Below, piece by piece: positions 49,767-59,451 of a DNA stretch of 64,000 bases. Position 1 is the stretch's first letter; each line of letters starts with the position of its first letter. A program made the translations under genes and the position numbers. The notes beneath the pieces were generated by a model. That model did no database searches, was not told the DNA's origin, and saw nothing but the letters and a program-made list of their open reading frames with translations. The DNA is from Pseudomonas tritici. Its GTDB lineage: Bacteria > Pseudomonadota > Gammaproteobacteria > Pseudomonadales > Pseudomonadaceae. Location of the stretch: contig NZ_CP077084.1 of NCBI RefSeq assembly GCF_014268275.3, positions 5,208,001 through 5,272,000 of the forward strand, in the 5' to 3' direction.

Positions 49767-49821
49767 ATTTCCGGCCATTACCGGGCGACAACACTCCAAT
49801 AACGCATCGGAAACCTGACAG

Positions 49822-50580
49822 ATGAATCCCATCCTGGCCCTGCGCCCTGACGACAAACAATCCACGCCGCTGTACCTGCAATTGGCGCGCAAGCTGGAAG
49901 CGGCAATCCATGCCGGCCAGTGGACGTCCGAACAGGCACTGCCGTCGGAACGCGTGCTCAGCGAGCAATTGGGCATCTCGCGAGTCACCGCTCGCAAAGC
50001 GCTGGAAGTGTTGTTTGCCCAAGGACTGATTCGCCGCAATCAAGGCTCCGGCACCTATATCTCGCCACGCTTGGAACAGCCGCTGTCACGCTTGTCGGGG
50101 TTCAGCGAGATGTTGCGGCTCAAGGGCTTTGTGCCCAGCTCCCAATGGTTGGAGCGTGAAATTACCCAGCCGACCCACGAAGAGCTGATTCGCCTGGGGT
50201 TGTCGCCCGCCGACAAAGTGGCGCGCCTCAAGCGTTTGCGTAAGGCCGATGACACGGTGATGGCAATTGAAATGACCACCCTGCCCGCCTCGGTGCTGCC
50301 GCATCCGCAAGCCATTGGCAACTCGCTGTACGAATACCTGGAAGGCATCGGCAAACCCGTGGTGCGTGCCCTGCAGCACATCCAGGCAATCAACGCCTCG
50401 GATGAGTTCGCCAAGCTGGTGGGCATCGCGCCCGGCACCGCCATGTTGCTGATGACCCGGGTCGGCTACACCGCCGACAACACCCCGATCGAAATCACCG
50501 ACACCTACTGCCGCAACGACTACTACGACTTCGTCGCAGAACTGCGCCGCCATGACTATTCCGCTGAACTGCGAATTTAG
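49822..50580 (+). CDS. nagR: GntR/HutC-family regulator of GlcNAc catabolism
   Basis: 252 residues: an N-terminal winged helix (about 15-80, with LSEQLGISRVTARKALEVLF) and a C-terminal UTRA ligand-binding domain (about 95-245). The effector is expected to be GlcNAc-6-P or GlcN-6-P, as for related regulators. It is the first gene of the nag operon, and nagA starts 10 bases after its stop. Pseudomonas papers use nagR or nagQ for this gene. It is likely the repressor acting on the TGGTAT elements. Confidence 0.87.
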   Translation: MNPILALRPDDKQSTPLYLQLARKLEAAIHAGQWTSEQALPSERVLSEQLGISRVTARKALEVLFAQGLIRRNQGSGTYISPRLEQPLSRLSGFSEMLRLKGFVPSSQWLEREITQPTHEELIRLGLSPADKVARLKRLRKADDTVMAIEMTTLPASVLPHPQAIGNSLYEYLEGIGKPVVRALQHIQAINASDEFAKLVGIAPGTAMLLMTRVGYTADNTPIEITDTYCRNDYYDFVAELRRHDYSAELRI

Positions 50581-50590
50581 AGAACTGCCC

Positions 50591-51677
<1,087 letters not shown>

Positions 51678-51697
<20 letters not shown>

Positions 51698-52700
51698 AGA
51701 GGCCCTGGCCTCCTGCGACGCCGTCGCCGCCCAACTGCAACGCCTGGATCCGCCGCTGGAAGAAATCGCCGGCCGCCTGCGCCGCCAGCCGCCACAAGTG
51801 GCGATGACCATTGCACGGGGCAGCTCGGACCATGCTGCCAGCTATTTTGCGTATTTGGCCATGCAACACGTGGGCATCCCGGTGGCGTCGCTGCCGATGT
51901 CGGTGGTGACCCTGTTGCAAGCGCCGATGAAAGTCAGCGGCCAGGTGGTGTTTGGGTTTTCCCAGTCGGGACAAAGTCCAGACTTGGTGAACAGCCTGCG
52001 CCTGCTGCGCAAGCGCGGTGCCCTGAGCATTTCGCTGGTCAACGCCGAAGACTCGCCGCTGGAAGCCGCCTGCGAGTTTCATATACCGCTGTGCGCCGGG
52101 CCGGAACACAGCGTGGCCGCGACCAAGAGTTTTATCGCCACCCTCAGCGCCAGCGCGCAGTTGATCGGCCACTGGAATCAGGAAACCGAGCTGCTGCAAG
52201 CCTGTCGTGCGCTGCCCGATGACCTGCGTGCCGCCGCCAAACAAGATTGGACGGTTGCCATTGACGCCCTGCGCGACTGCCAGCAACTGATGGTCATCGG
52301 CCGCGGCGCCGGTTTTGCCATCGCCCAGGAAGCCGCGCTCAAGCTCAAGGAAACCTCGGCGATCCAGGCCGAAGCCTTCAGCAGCGCCGAGGTGCGTCAC
52401 GGCCCGATGGCCCTGATTGGCGACAACTACCCCCTGCTGGTCTTCGCCCCGCGCGGTGCCGAACAAGCCGGCCTATTGAGCCTGGCCGCCGACATGCGCC
52501 AGCGCGGCGCCCGTGTGCTGCTGGCCGCGCCGGACGATATCGCTGAACGCGACCTGACCCTGAGCCGCGCCGAACACCCAAGCCTGGACCCGATCCTGGC
52601 GATCCAGAGTTTTTACGTCATGGCTGCAGGTTTGGCCGAAGCCCGGGGCATGAATCCCGACCAGCCACGCCACCTGAGCAAAGTCACTCGCACTCACTGA
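51678..52700 (+). CDS. nagB: SIS-domain glucosamine-6-phosphate deaminase/isomerase (NagB-II type)
   Basis: 340 residues from TTG 51678, where AAGGAG lies 7 bases before; ATG 51690 would give 336. Two SIS domains share the C-terminal half of GlmS (isomerase), with the ARGSSDHAASYFAYLA and SQSGQSPDLV motifs, but no glutaminase domain. Such proteins are the SIS-type GlcN-6-P deaminases that replace classic NagB. It lies within the nag operon next to nagA, so this role is likely; the gene symbol follows the pathway role. Confidence 0.85.
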
Positions 52701-52721
52701 GTCGATTGCCGTGTTTTCCTG

Positions 52722-55247
52722 ATGAGTACCGTGCCGATGTCCAACAACAATAATGATCTGACCCTCAGCGCTCCCCTCAGTGGGCCGGTGCTGGCCCTGG
52801 GCAACGTCCCCGACGAAGTGTTCGCCAGCGGCGCGATGGGCGACGGCATTGCCATCGACCCGTTGAACGATTGCCTGCACGCACCGTGTGACGGGGTGAT
52901 CATCCATGTCGCCCGCACCGGGCATGCGCTGACCCTTCGCGCCGATAACGGCGCCGAAGTATTGATGCATGTGGGCATCGACACGGTCGAGCTGAATGGC
53001 GAAGGCTTTGCCTTGTTGGTGAAGGACGGCGCGCGGGTCAGCAAGGGCCAGGCGTTGGTGCAGTTTGACCTGGACCGCATTGCGCGCCAGTGCAAAAGCC
53101 TGGTCAGCCTGATCATCCTGACCAATGGCGAGCGCTTCGAATTGCGCGCGGTAGCGGGGAAAACGGTCAAGGTCGGCGAGCCGCTGGTACAGATCGTGGC
53201 GCGTTCGGCGGCGTCGGCTCAAGCGCCTGTGGATAACTCGGACGCTGAAACCAGCGCCAACGTGCGCATTACCCACCGGGGCGGTTTGCACGCGCGCCCG
53301 GCGGCATTAGTACGCAAGGCCGCCCAGGGTTTCAGCAGCCAGGCACAGCTGCAGTTCGGCGATAAGTCGGCGTCGTGCGACAGCCTGATTGGCTTGATGG
53401 GTTTGGGCATTGGCGAGGGTGACGAAGTCCGTGTGAGCTGTCGCGGCAAGGATGCTGAGGCAGCATTGCAGGCGCTGGTCGCGGCCTTGTCCGCGGCTAT
53501 CAAAGAAGAACACCACGCCCCTGCCATCGTCGCGCCACGCCGGACAAATACCGAAGTCGGCGTATTGCAAGGCGTGTGTGCTGCGCCGGGATTGGTCTGC
53601 GGGCCACTGTTCCGCCTGACCGGTATCGAACTGCCAGCCGACACCGGCAACCATTCTGCCGACGAACAACTGCAACGCCTGGACACTGCGCTGGAGCAAG
53701 TGCGCAGCGAAATCCGCACGACACTGGACCACGCCCGCCAGCGTAAGAACGTCGAGGAAGAGGACATCTTCGCGGCGCATCTCGCCTTGCTGGAAGACCC
53801 AACACTGCTGGAATCGGCTACCGGCGCCATCGAAAACGGCAGCGCCGCTACCCACGCCTGGCGCAATGCGATCCAGGCGCAATGCGCGGTGCTGCTGGCC
53901 TTGGGCAAACCCCTGTTCGCCGAGCGTTCAAATGATCTACGGGATTTGCAACAACGCGTATTACGAGCGTTGCTGGGTGAAGCCTGGCACTTCGAATTGC
54001 CTGCCGGTGCGATCGTCAGCGCCCACGAGTTGACGCCGTCTGACCTGCTGCAATTGAGTGCCCAGGAGGCTGCCGGCATCTGCATGGCCGAAGGCGGCGC
54101 GACGTCCCATGTAGCGATCCTGGCCCGCGGCAAAGGCTTGCCGTGTGTGGTGGCGCTGGGTGCCGAAGTACTCGACGTGCCCCAAGGCCAGCGCGTGGTA
54201 CTCGACGCCGTCAACGGCCGTCTGGAATTGGAGCCCACCGAAGCGCGTCACGCCGAAGTGCACCAGATTCGTGACGCACAGAATCTGCGTCGCCAACAGC
54301 AACAGGCCCAAGCCCAGGAGCCGGCGCGCACCAGCGATGGCGTGACCATTGAAGTCGCGGCCAATGTCGCCTCCAGTGCCGAAGCCCAGGTGGCCTTTGA
54401 AAACGGCGCTGATGGCGTCGGCCTGCTGCGCACCGAATTTCTCTTCGTCGACCGCCGCACCGCGCCGGATGAGCAGGAACAGCGTCACGCCTACCAGGCA
54501 GTGCTGGATGCCATGGGCGACAAGTCAGTGATCATCCGCACCATCGATGTGGGCGGCGACAAACAGCTCGATTATCTACCGCTGCCCGTCGAGGCCAACC
54601 CGGTGCTGGGCCTGCGCGGTATTCGCCTGGCACAGGTGCGCCCTGAGGTGCTCGACCAGCAACTGCGTGCCCTGCTGCAAGTAAGCCCGCTGGCGCGTTG
54701 CCGCATCCTGCTGCCGATGGTCAGCGAAGTCGACGAACTGCTGCAGATCCGCCAGCGCCTGGATGAGCTGTGCGTAGAGCTGAAGCTGACCCAACGCCCC
54801 GAACTCGGTGTGATGATCGAAGTGCCTGCCGCCGCGCTGATGGCCGACCAGTTGGCCAAGGACGCAGACTTCCTGTCCATCGGCACCAATGACCTGTCCC
54901 AGTACACCCTGGCCATGGACCGCGACCACGCCGGGCTCGCCGCGCGGGTCGACGCGTTGCACCCGGCGCTGTTGCGGCTGATCGCCCAGACCTGTGCCGG
55001 TGCAGCCAAGCACGGCCGTTGGGTCGGCGTCTGTGGCGCCCTCGCCTCCGACCCGCTCGCCACGCCGGTGCTGGTCGGCCTGGGCGTCAGCGAACTGTCG
55101 GTGAGCCCGCCGCAGATCGGCGAAATCAAGGACCGCGTCCGCCACCTGGACGCGGCGCAATGCCGGCAATTGAGCCTAGGCCTGCTCGACCTGAGCAGCG
55201 CAAAGGCCGTTCGCCAAGCCTGTCAACACCACTGGCCGTTGAGCTGA
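52722..55247 (+). CDS. nagF: PTS EIIA-HPr-EI fusion protein
   Basis: 841 residues joining three phosphocarriers of the PEP phosphotransferase system. A glucose-type EIIA with the phosphohistidine H83 (LMHVGID) comes first. HPr with H190 (RGGLHARPAAL) follows at about 170-260. Enzyme I with H463 (GGATSHVAIL) and a C-terminal PEP-binding barrel (GTNDLSQYTLAMDRDH) completes the chain. The chain delivers phosphate from PEP to the adjacent EIIBC. No strong ribosome site precedes ATG 52722; M6 is an alternative start. Confidence 0.93.
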   Translation: MSTVPMSNNNNDLTLSAPLSGPVLALGNVPDEVFASGAMGDGIAIDPLNDCLHAPCDGVIIHVARTGHALTLRADNGAEVLMHVGIDTVELNGEGFALLVKDGARVSKGQALVQFDLDRIARQCKSLVSLIILTNGERFELRAVAGKTVKVGEPLVQIVARSAASAQAPVDNSDAETSANVRITHRGGLHARPAALVRKAAQGFSSQAQLQFGDKSASCDSLIGLMGLGIGEGDEVRVSCRGKDAEAALQALVAALSAAIKEEHHAPAIVAPRRTNTEVGVLQGVCAAPGLVCGPLFRLTGIELPADTGNHSADEQLQRLDTALEQVRSEIRTTLDHARQRKNVEEEDIFAAHLALLEDPTLLESATGAIENGSAATHAWRNAIQAQCAVLLALGKPLFAERSNDLRDLQQRVLRALLGEAWHFELPAGAIVSAHELTPSDLLQLSAQEAAGICMAEGGATSHVAILARGKGLPCVVALGAEVLDVPQGQRVVLDAVNGRLELEPTEARHAEVHQIRDAQNLRRQQQQAQAQEPARTSDGVTIEVAANVASSAEAQVAFENGADGVGLLRTEFLFVDRRTAPDEQEQRHAYQAVLDAMGDKSVIIRTIDVGGDKQLDYLPLPVEANPVLGLRGIRLAQVRPEVLDQQLRALLQVSPLARCRILLPMVSEVDELLQIRQRLDELCVELKLTQRPELGVMIEVPAAALMADQLAKDADFLSIGTNDLSQYTLAMDRDHAGLAARVDALHPALLRLIAQTCAGAAKHGRWVGVCGALASDPLATPVLVGLGVSELSVSPPQIGEIKDRVRHLDAAQCRQLSLGLLDLSSAKAVRQACQHHWPLS

Positions 55248-55272
55248 TAACAACAACAAAAGGAGACACGCC

Positions 55273-56970
55273 ATGTACCAACATTTCATCGAAGGCCTGC
55301 AACGCCTGGGCCGTGCACTCATGCTGCCGATTGCGATCCTGCCGATCGCCGGCCTGCTGCTGCGCCTGGGCGACACCGACCTGCTGAACATCGCGGTGAT
55401 GCACGACGCCGGGCAGGCGATCTTCGCCAACCTGGCACTGATCTTCGCCATCGGCATCGCCGTGGGTTTCGCCCGCGACAACAACGGCACAGCCGGGTTG
55501 GCTGGCGCCATTGGTTACCTGGTGATGGTCTCCACGCTCAAGGTGATGGACACCTCTATCAACATGGGCATGCTCGCCGGTATCGCCAGCGGCTTGATGG
55601 CGGGCGGGCTGTACAACCGCTTCAAGGACATCAAGCTGCCGGAGTACCTCGCGTTCTTTGGCGGGCGAAGGTTTGTGCCGATTGTCACGGGGTTCAGCGC
55701 GGTCGGATTGGGCGTGATCTTTGGTTTGATCTGGCCGCCGATCCAGCACGGCATCAACAGTTTCGGCGTGTTGCTGATGGAGAGCGGCAGCCTCGGCGCG
55801 TTTGTGTTCGGCGTGTTCAACCGCCTGCTGATCGTCACAGGCCTGCACCATATCCTCAACAATATGGCGTGGTTTGTGTTTGGCACCTTTACCGATCCGG
55901 TGACCGGCGCCGTGGTCACTGGCGACCTCACCCGCTACTTCGCTGGCGACCCGAAAGGCGGCCAGTTCATGACCGGCATGTTCCCGGTGATGCTGTTTGG
56001 CCTGCCGGCGGCGTGTTTGGCGATGTACCGCAACGCGTTGCCGGAACGCCGTAAAGTGATGGGCGGGATTTTCCTGTCGATGGCGCTGACCTCGTTTTTG
56101 ACCGGGGTGACTGAGCCGATTGAATTTGCGTTCATGTTCCTCGCGCCGTTTCTGTACCTGATTCACGCCGTGCTGACAGGCCTGTCGATGGCTGTCACCA
56201 ATATGCTGAATATCCACCTGGGCTTTACCTTCTCCGGTGGGTTTATCGACATGGTGCTGGGTTGGGGCAAGTCCACCAATGGTTGGTTGGTGTTCCCGGT
56301 GGGGTTGGCTTACGCGGTGATCTATTACAGCGTGTTCAATTACTGCATTCGTCGCTTCAACCTGAAGACGCCGGGGCGTGAAGATATTCAGGTGGTGCAG
56401 GCTGAGGTAATGACGGATAACCAGCGTGCCACGGCCTACATCCAGGCCTTGGGTGGTGCAGAGAATTTGCTGAGCGTCGGTGCCTGTACGACGCGCCTGC
56501 GGTTGGACATGGTGGATCGCAACAAGGCGGTGGATGCGGAGTTGAAAGCGCTGGGCGCCATGGCTGTTGTCCGGCCGGGGAATGGCGGGAGTTTGCAGGT
56601 GGTGGTGGGGCCGATGGCAGATAGCATTGCTGATGAGATTCGCTTGGCGATGCCGTCGTTTGTTGCCAATGCACCGGCGACGGTTGCGCCTGTGGATAAG
56701 CCGGTGGCGGTGAATATGCAGGAAGCTGAGAAATGGCTGAATGCCTTGGGCGGCCGGGGGAATGTGCGGCAGTTGGAAGCGGTGGCGATGACGCGGTTGC
56801 GGGTGGAGTTGGGGGATGATTCTGTATTGTCCGAAGCTCAACTTACTACACTCGGCTGCCAGGGTGTCAGCCAGCTGGAAAGCGGTGTTTGGCACTTGTT
56901 GATTGGTGACAAGGCGTCAGGATTGGGTGAGGCGTTAGAGCGGTTGGTTACCCGTCCAATCAACGCCTGA
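55273..56970 (+). CDS. nagE: GlcNAc-specific PTS transporter EIIBC
   Basis: 565 residues: an EIIC membrane domain (about 10-375) with the conserved GLHHILNN and TGVTEPIEF motifs, then an EIIB domain with phosphocysteine C405 (GACTTRLRL). A second EIIB-like repeat lies at about residues 485-555, where the cysteine position is M506 (AVAMTRLRV). The phosphate comes from the fusion protein just upstream (25-base gap, AAAGGAG ribosome site). It imports and phosphorylates GlcNAc. No EIIA is fused, since that domain lies in the partner protein. Confidence 0.92.
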   Translation: MYQHFIEGLQRLGRALMLPIAILPIAGLLLRLGDTDLLNIAVMHDAGQAIFANLALIFAIGIAVGFARDNNGTAGLAGAIGYLVMVSTLKVMDTSINMGMLAGIASGLMAGGLYNRFKDIKLPEYLAFFGGRRFVPIVTGFSAVGLGVIFGLIWPPIQHGINSFGVLLMESGSLGAFVFGVFNRLLIVTGLHHILNNMAWFVFGTFTDPVTGAVVTGDLTRYFAGDPKGGQFMTGMFPVMLFGLPAACLAMYRNALPERRKVMGGIFLSMALTSFLTGVTEPIEFAFMFLAPFLYLIHAVLTGLSMAVTNMLNIHLGFTFSGGFIDMVLGWGKSTNGWLVFPVGLAYAVIYYSVFNYCIRRFNLKTPGREDIQVVQAEVMTDNQRATAYIQALGGAENLLSVGACTTRLRLDMVDRNKAVDAELKALGAMAVVRPGNGGSLQVVVGPMADSIADEIRLAMPSFVANAPATVAPVDKPVAVNMQEAEKWLNALGGRGNVRQLEAVAMTRLRVELGDDSVLSEAQLTTLGCQGVSQLESGVWHLLIGDKASGLGEALERLVTRPINA

Positions 56971-56975
56971 CCACC

Positions 56976-57109
56976 CTGTGGCGAGGGAGCTTGCTCCCGT
57001 TGGGCTGCGCAGCAGCCCTTCGCTCAGAACACCCATTCTTTCAGAAGAACTCTGTGGCAGGTTTTGGGGGCGCTTCGCACCCCAACGGGAGCAAGCTCCC
57101 TCGCCACAG
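56976..57109. repeat. REPIN after nagE (GGCGAGGGAGCTTGCTCCCG family)
   Basis: Inverted copies of CTGTGGCGAGGGAGCTTGCT with trailing CCCGTTGGG (56976-57004 and 57080-57109) enclose a 75-base spacer with its own short hairpin. The core is unlike the other families in this window. It begins 6 bases after the nagE stop and marks the left edge of the accessory region. Confidence 0.9.
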
Positions 57110-57120
57110 AGTGGGTGAGG

Positions 57121-57384
57121 TCAGTTGCTGATCGGTACTTCCTGTAGGTCCAACACCCGATCGACCATCAACTGGATACCTTCCACCATCCGATGAATCC
57201 CCAGCACTGCATCTCGCTGCGGGCCGTCGACGTCAAAAGCCAGATTGCCCGCCAGTGCCTGCACGGATGCCAGGTCTTGGGAAGCATTGGCGAGCAGGGT
57301 TTCGCTGTTCAGGTTGGTTAGGACGGTGAAAATTTGGTCGGTGGGTTGGGAATCTGACGGGGGGTTTGGGCTGTCTTTGATCAT
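57121..57384 (-). CDS. Small DUF6124-like protein
   Basis: 87 residues from ATG 57384, with AGAGG 7 bases before it. It starts MIKDSPNPPSDSQ and continues with a helical part rich in A and L (about 20-60) and a C-terminal VDRVLDL segment. The form resembles DUF6124 (formerly DUF3077) proteins, which occur in many copies in fluorescent pseudomonads and have no known function. The frame stays open upstream to 57606, through the structured leader, so a longer 161-residue product cannot be fully excluded. It is followed by the nagE REPIN. Confidence 0.65.
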   Translation of the reverse strand: MIKDSPNPPSDSQPTDQIFTVLTNLNSETLLANASQDLASVQALAGNLAFDVDGPQRDAVLGIHRMVEGIQLMVDRVLDLQEVPISN

Positions 57385-57438
57385 GGTAAACCTCTGGTGT
57401 GAAGTAAGGACTACCAGCATCACTTGCAGATGATGGGT

Positions 57439-57518
57439 GGCAGCTGTGTGCGGGCCTGCAAGACCGAGAGTCACCAGCAAGTCTCGGTAGACCCGAAGGT
57501 CTCCCGCACACAGCCGCC
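57439..57518 (-). ncRNA. Candidate structured leader RNA (three-way junction) before the DUF6124-like gene
   Basis: On the minus strand an outer stem of 16 bp (57518-57503 with 57454-57439) encloses two hairpins. One is AGACC-TTCG-GGTCT (57102 series, 57102 being wrong for neither arm: its arms lie at 57498-57502 and 57089-range equivalents 57489-57493), closed by the very stable cUUCGg tetraloop. The other is ACCGAGA/TCTCGGT (57482-57488 with 57463-57469) with a 12-nt loop. One outer pair is U.G on the minus strand but A.C on the plus strand, so the fold is complete only in the gene's own RNA. It ends 54 bases before the ATG. Function is not known; a cis-regulatory leader or small RNA is the inference. 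Confidence 0.6.
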
Positions 57519-57533
57519 ATAAATGGCGACCAT

Positions 57534-57561
57534 GAAAAAGCGCCGCAATTATAAAGGCGCT
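57534..57561 (-). promoter_or_regulatory. Hairpin with TATAAT in its loop, possible promoter or terminator
   Basis: On the minus strand AAGCGCC-TTTATAATTGC-GGCGCTT followed by TTT reads as an intrinsic terminator. The loop also holds a perfect -10 hexamer TATAAT (57548-57553) without a good -35. As a promoter it would start RNA just before the three-way junction. Which of the two it is cannot be decided by eye. Confidence 0.4.
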
Positions 57562-57705
57562 TGTAACTAACTGGTGAGGTTTCGGCGGGCTTGCAGTCCC
57601 GGTCACTGAATTGGCAGCGACTGACGAAGGTTAGTTGTGCGAGTTCCGACGGACAACCTGAAAGGCTTATCGGAAATCTCCTAGAGCTGAAGACATCGCA
57701 GACAG

Positions 57706-57733
57706 CAAAAAACCGGCTAAGCCGGGTTCTTTG
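57706..57733 (-). terminator. Terminator of the orphan gene
   Basis: AACCCGGCTTAGCCGGTTTTTT on the minus strand, a stem of about 7 bp with a U-run, 15 bases after the stop at 57748. Confidence 0.8.
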
Positions 57734-57747
57734 ATAGCTGTCGATAC

Positions 57748-58197
57748 CTAGGCAGACGCCACCCGCTGTTCGGCTGCGTAGTGGCGGGTCTGAAACGGCA
57801 TTAAGGTCTGAACCTTCAAACCCAGTCCCTCACTCACCCCCCAGGACATTGCCAGTTCGTCACGACGACTACGCAACGCAACAGCACCTTGTGGTTTCAC
57901 GTATTGCTTGGACGCTGAAAACAGTTCAAGCGCTTTCAACGCTTCCTTTACCCGACTATCTGTCGCACAAGAAAAGCGTGTGAAGCGCTCAAGCAAATAG
58001 CCTGCGCGACGCACTTCCAATTCACTGGAGCACCCTTTCAGAAATATTTTCACTTCACCCACAAGATCCTCGTCGGAGTACCACACCGCTTTCGCCGCAC
58101 TGATCAGGGCAACGTCGTCAGCATGGTCCAGGGGCTTTTTGACCAAAATCCTCAAGGCGGAGTGAAGGCAGGGAGAGCTATTGAGAAACTTCGCCAT
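57748..58197 (-). CDS. Orphan protein of unknown function in the accessory region
   Basis: 149 residues, not recognised. The first 110 residues look helical and alternate charged and hydrophobic positions (SSELEVRRAGYLLERF); there is no signal peptide or membrane segment. Four cysteines are scattered rather than paired in a metal motif. It has its own terminator, and its start is divergent from the ATPase gene, 188 bases away, so the two could share a control region. Coding potential is supported by length and terminator placement rather than homology. Confidence 0.6.
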   Translation of the reverse strand: MAKFLNSSPCLHSALRILVKKPLDHADDVALISAAKAVWYSDEDLVGEVKIFLKGCSSELEVRRAGYLLERFTRFSCATDSRVKEALKALELFSASKQYVKPQGAVALRSRRDELAMSWGVSEGLGLKVQTLMPFQTRHYAAEQRVASA

Positions 58198-58385
58198 TGC
58201 CTTTCTCGACTTTAAGATGAGGTAAAGAGACTATTGAACTGGTTTCCTAACCGCAATCCCGCCATTTTGTCGGAAGACTCTGGAACGATCGCAATCGGAC
58301 GACCGTAGGTAGGCCAGATTTGATTGATGGACTAGAATGCCAACCAGAACCAGTAGCCCATCGTCCAGACAGGGAAGGCGCTCCA

Positions 58386-59408
58386 ATGGCTACGGCCCAA
58401 CAAATCATTGCTCTGCTAAGCAGCCATAATCAAGGTGACGAGGAGCAGTTCCTATCTATCGCTCTACAGGTTGCTGCTGCAGAGGCGCGCCGTGGACGAA
58501 AAGACGTCGCGGACGAGTTGAAAACACTTGTTGATACGGCTCGAAAGCGCAGCCCCGCTAAGGCTGCTCAGTCATTGCAAAACCAGAAGGTAGCGATTCC
58601 TATCTCCAAACCGAGAGGAGATCTGGAAAACTTACTGTCAGTAGCTTATCCCAAAACACAAATTCAGGATTTGATTCTGGATGATCCGAAACGAGCACGC
58701 CTCGACCGGCTTATACACCAGCAGCGTCAACGGGACAAACTTCGAAGTCACGGCTTAGTCCCCAGTTCAAAACTACTGCTAGTTGGGCCTCCGGGTTCAG
58801 GTAAAACGCTTACTGCATCCGTTTTAGCGGGAGAGTTACGGTTACCATTGTTCACTATCAGATTAGAGTCGGTAATCACCCGATTCATGGGTGAAACCGC
58901 GTCAAAGCTTCGGTTAATCTTCGATCATATTGCAACAGTGCGTGCCGTTTACTTATTTGACGAATTTGATGCCATCGGCGGTCGTCGAAATGCTGATAAC
59001 GACGTCGGAGAGATGCGCAGAGTACTAAACTCTTTTCTACAGTTTCTAGAAGAGTCAAATAGCACTGATAGTTTAGTACTAGCAACAACCAATCACCCAG
59101 AGCTACTCGACAAAGCGCTATTTCGTAGATTTGATGACATTATCGAATATGCGCTACCCAACTCAGATGGTATTAAAGCAGTTCTCGAAATGCGTATGCA
59201 CGCTTTTCTACCCAAAAGAATATCATGGGCAAAAATCGCATCCGCTGCAGCGGGGCTTAGTCAGGCTGAGTTAAGCCAAGCGGCAGCAGAAGTCATTAAA
59301 GACTTGGTTCTTCATGACGCTAAAAATGCGTCTATCGAACAAATATCGAACGCACTACAACAACGCCGCACACTTAAGAATACTTTGTCAGGCTTGAGCT
59401 CTAGCTAG
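58386..59408 (+). CDS. ietA: AAA+ ATPase of an IetAS-like ATPase-protease pair
   Basis: 340 residues from ATG 58386. An N-terminal helical region (1-95) precedes a single AAA+ module: Walker A GPPGSGKT at 134-141, Walker B VYLFDEFDAIGG (D192/E193), sensor-1 N236 in ATTNHPEL and arginine-finger candidates R247/R248 (LFRRFDDIIEY). The closest architecture I know is IetA, the antitoxin half of the IetAS pair from the Ti plasmid pTiC58; IetAS was later listed among predicted anti-phage systems. It is followed 43 bases later by the subtilase on the same strand. Codon use is A+T-richer than in flanking genes. The link to IetA rests on architecture, not a computed alignment. Confidence 0.75.
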   Translation: MATAQQIIALLSSHNQGDEEQFLSIALQVAAAEARRGRKDVADELKTLVDTARKRSPAKAAQSLQNQKVAIPISKPRGDLENLLSVAYPKTQIQDLILDDPKRARLDRLIHQQRQRDKLRSHGLVPSSKLLLVGPPGSGKTLTASVLAGELRLPLFTIRLESVITRFMGETASKLRLIFDHIATVRAVYLFDEFDAIGGRRNADNDVGEMRRVLNSFLQFLEESNSTDSLVLATTNHPELLDKALFRRFDDIIEYALPNSDGIKAVLEMRMHAFLPKRISWAKIASAAAGLSQAELSQAAAEVIKDLVLHDAKNASIEQISNALQQRRTLKNTLSGLSSS

Positions 59409-59451
59409 CAGAAGTAAGCGAGCAGAGCCATGGATTTATGGAAAATTCCAA

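Larger units (their letters stand above)
57385..57747 (-). other. Leader region between the DUF6124-like gene and the orphan gene
   Basis: About 360 bases without a supported separate gene. From the gene outward it holds the three-way-junction RNA candidate (57439-57518), a hairpin with a TATAAT (57534-57561), about 140 bases with no recognised feature, and the orphan gene's terminator (57706-57733). Confidence 0.6.
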
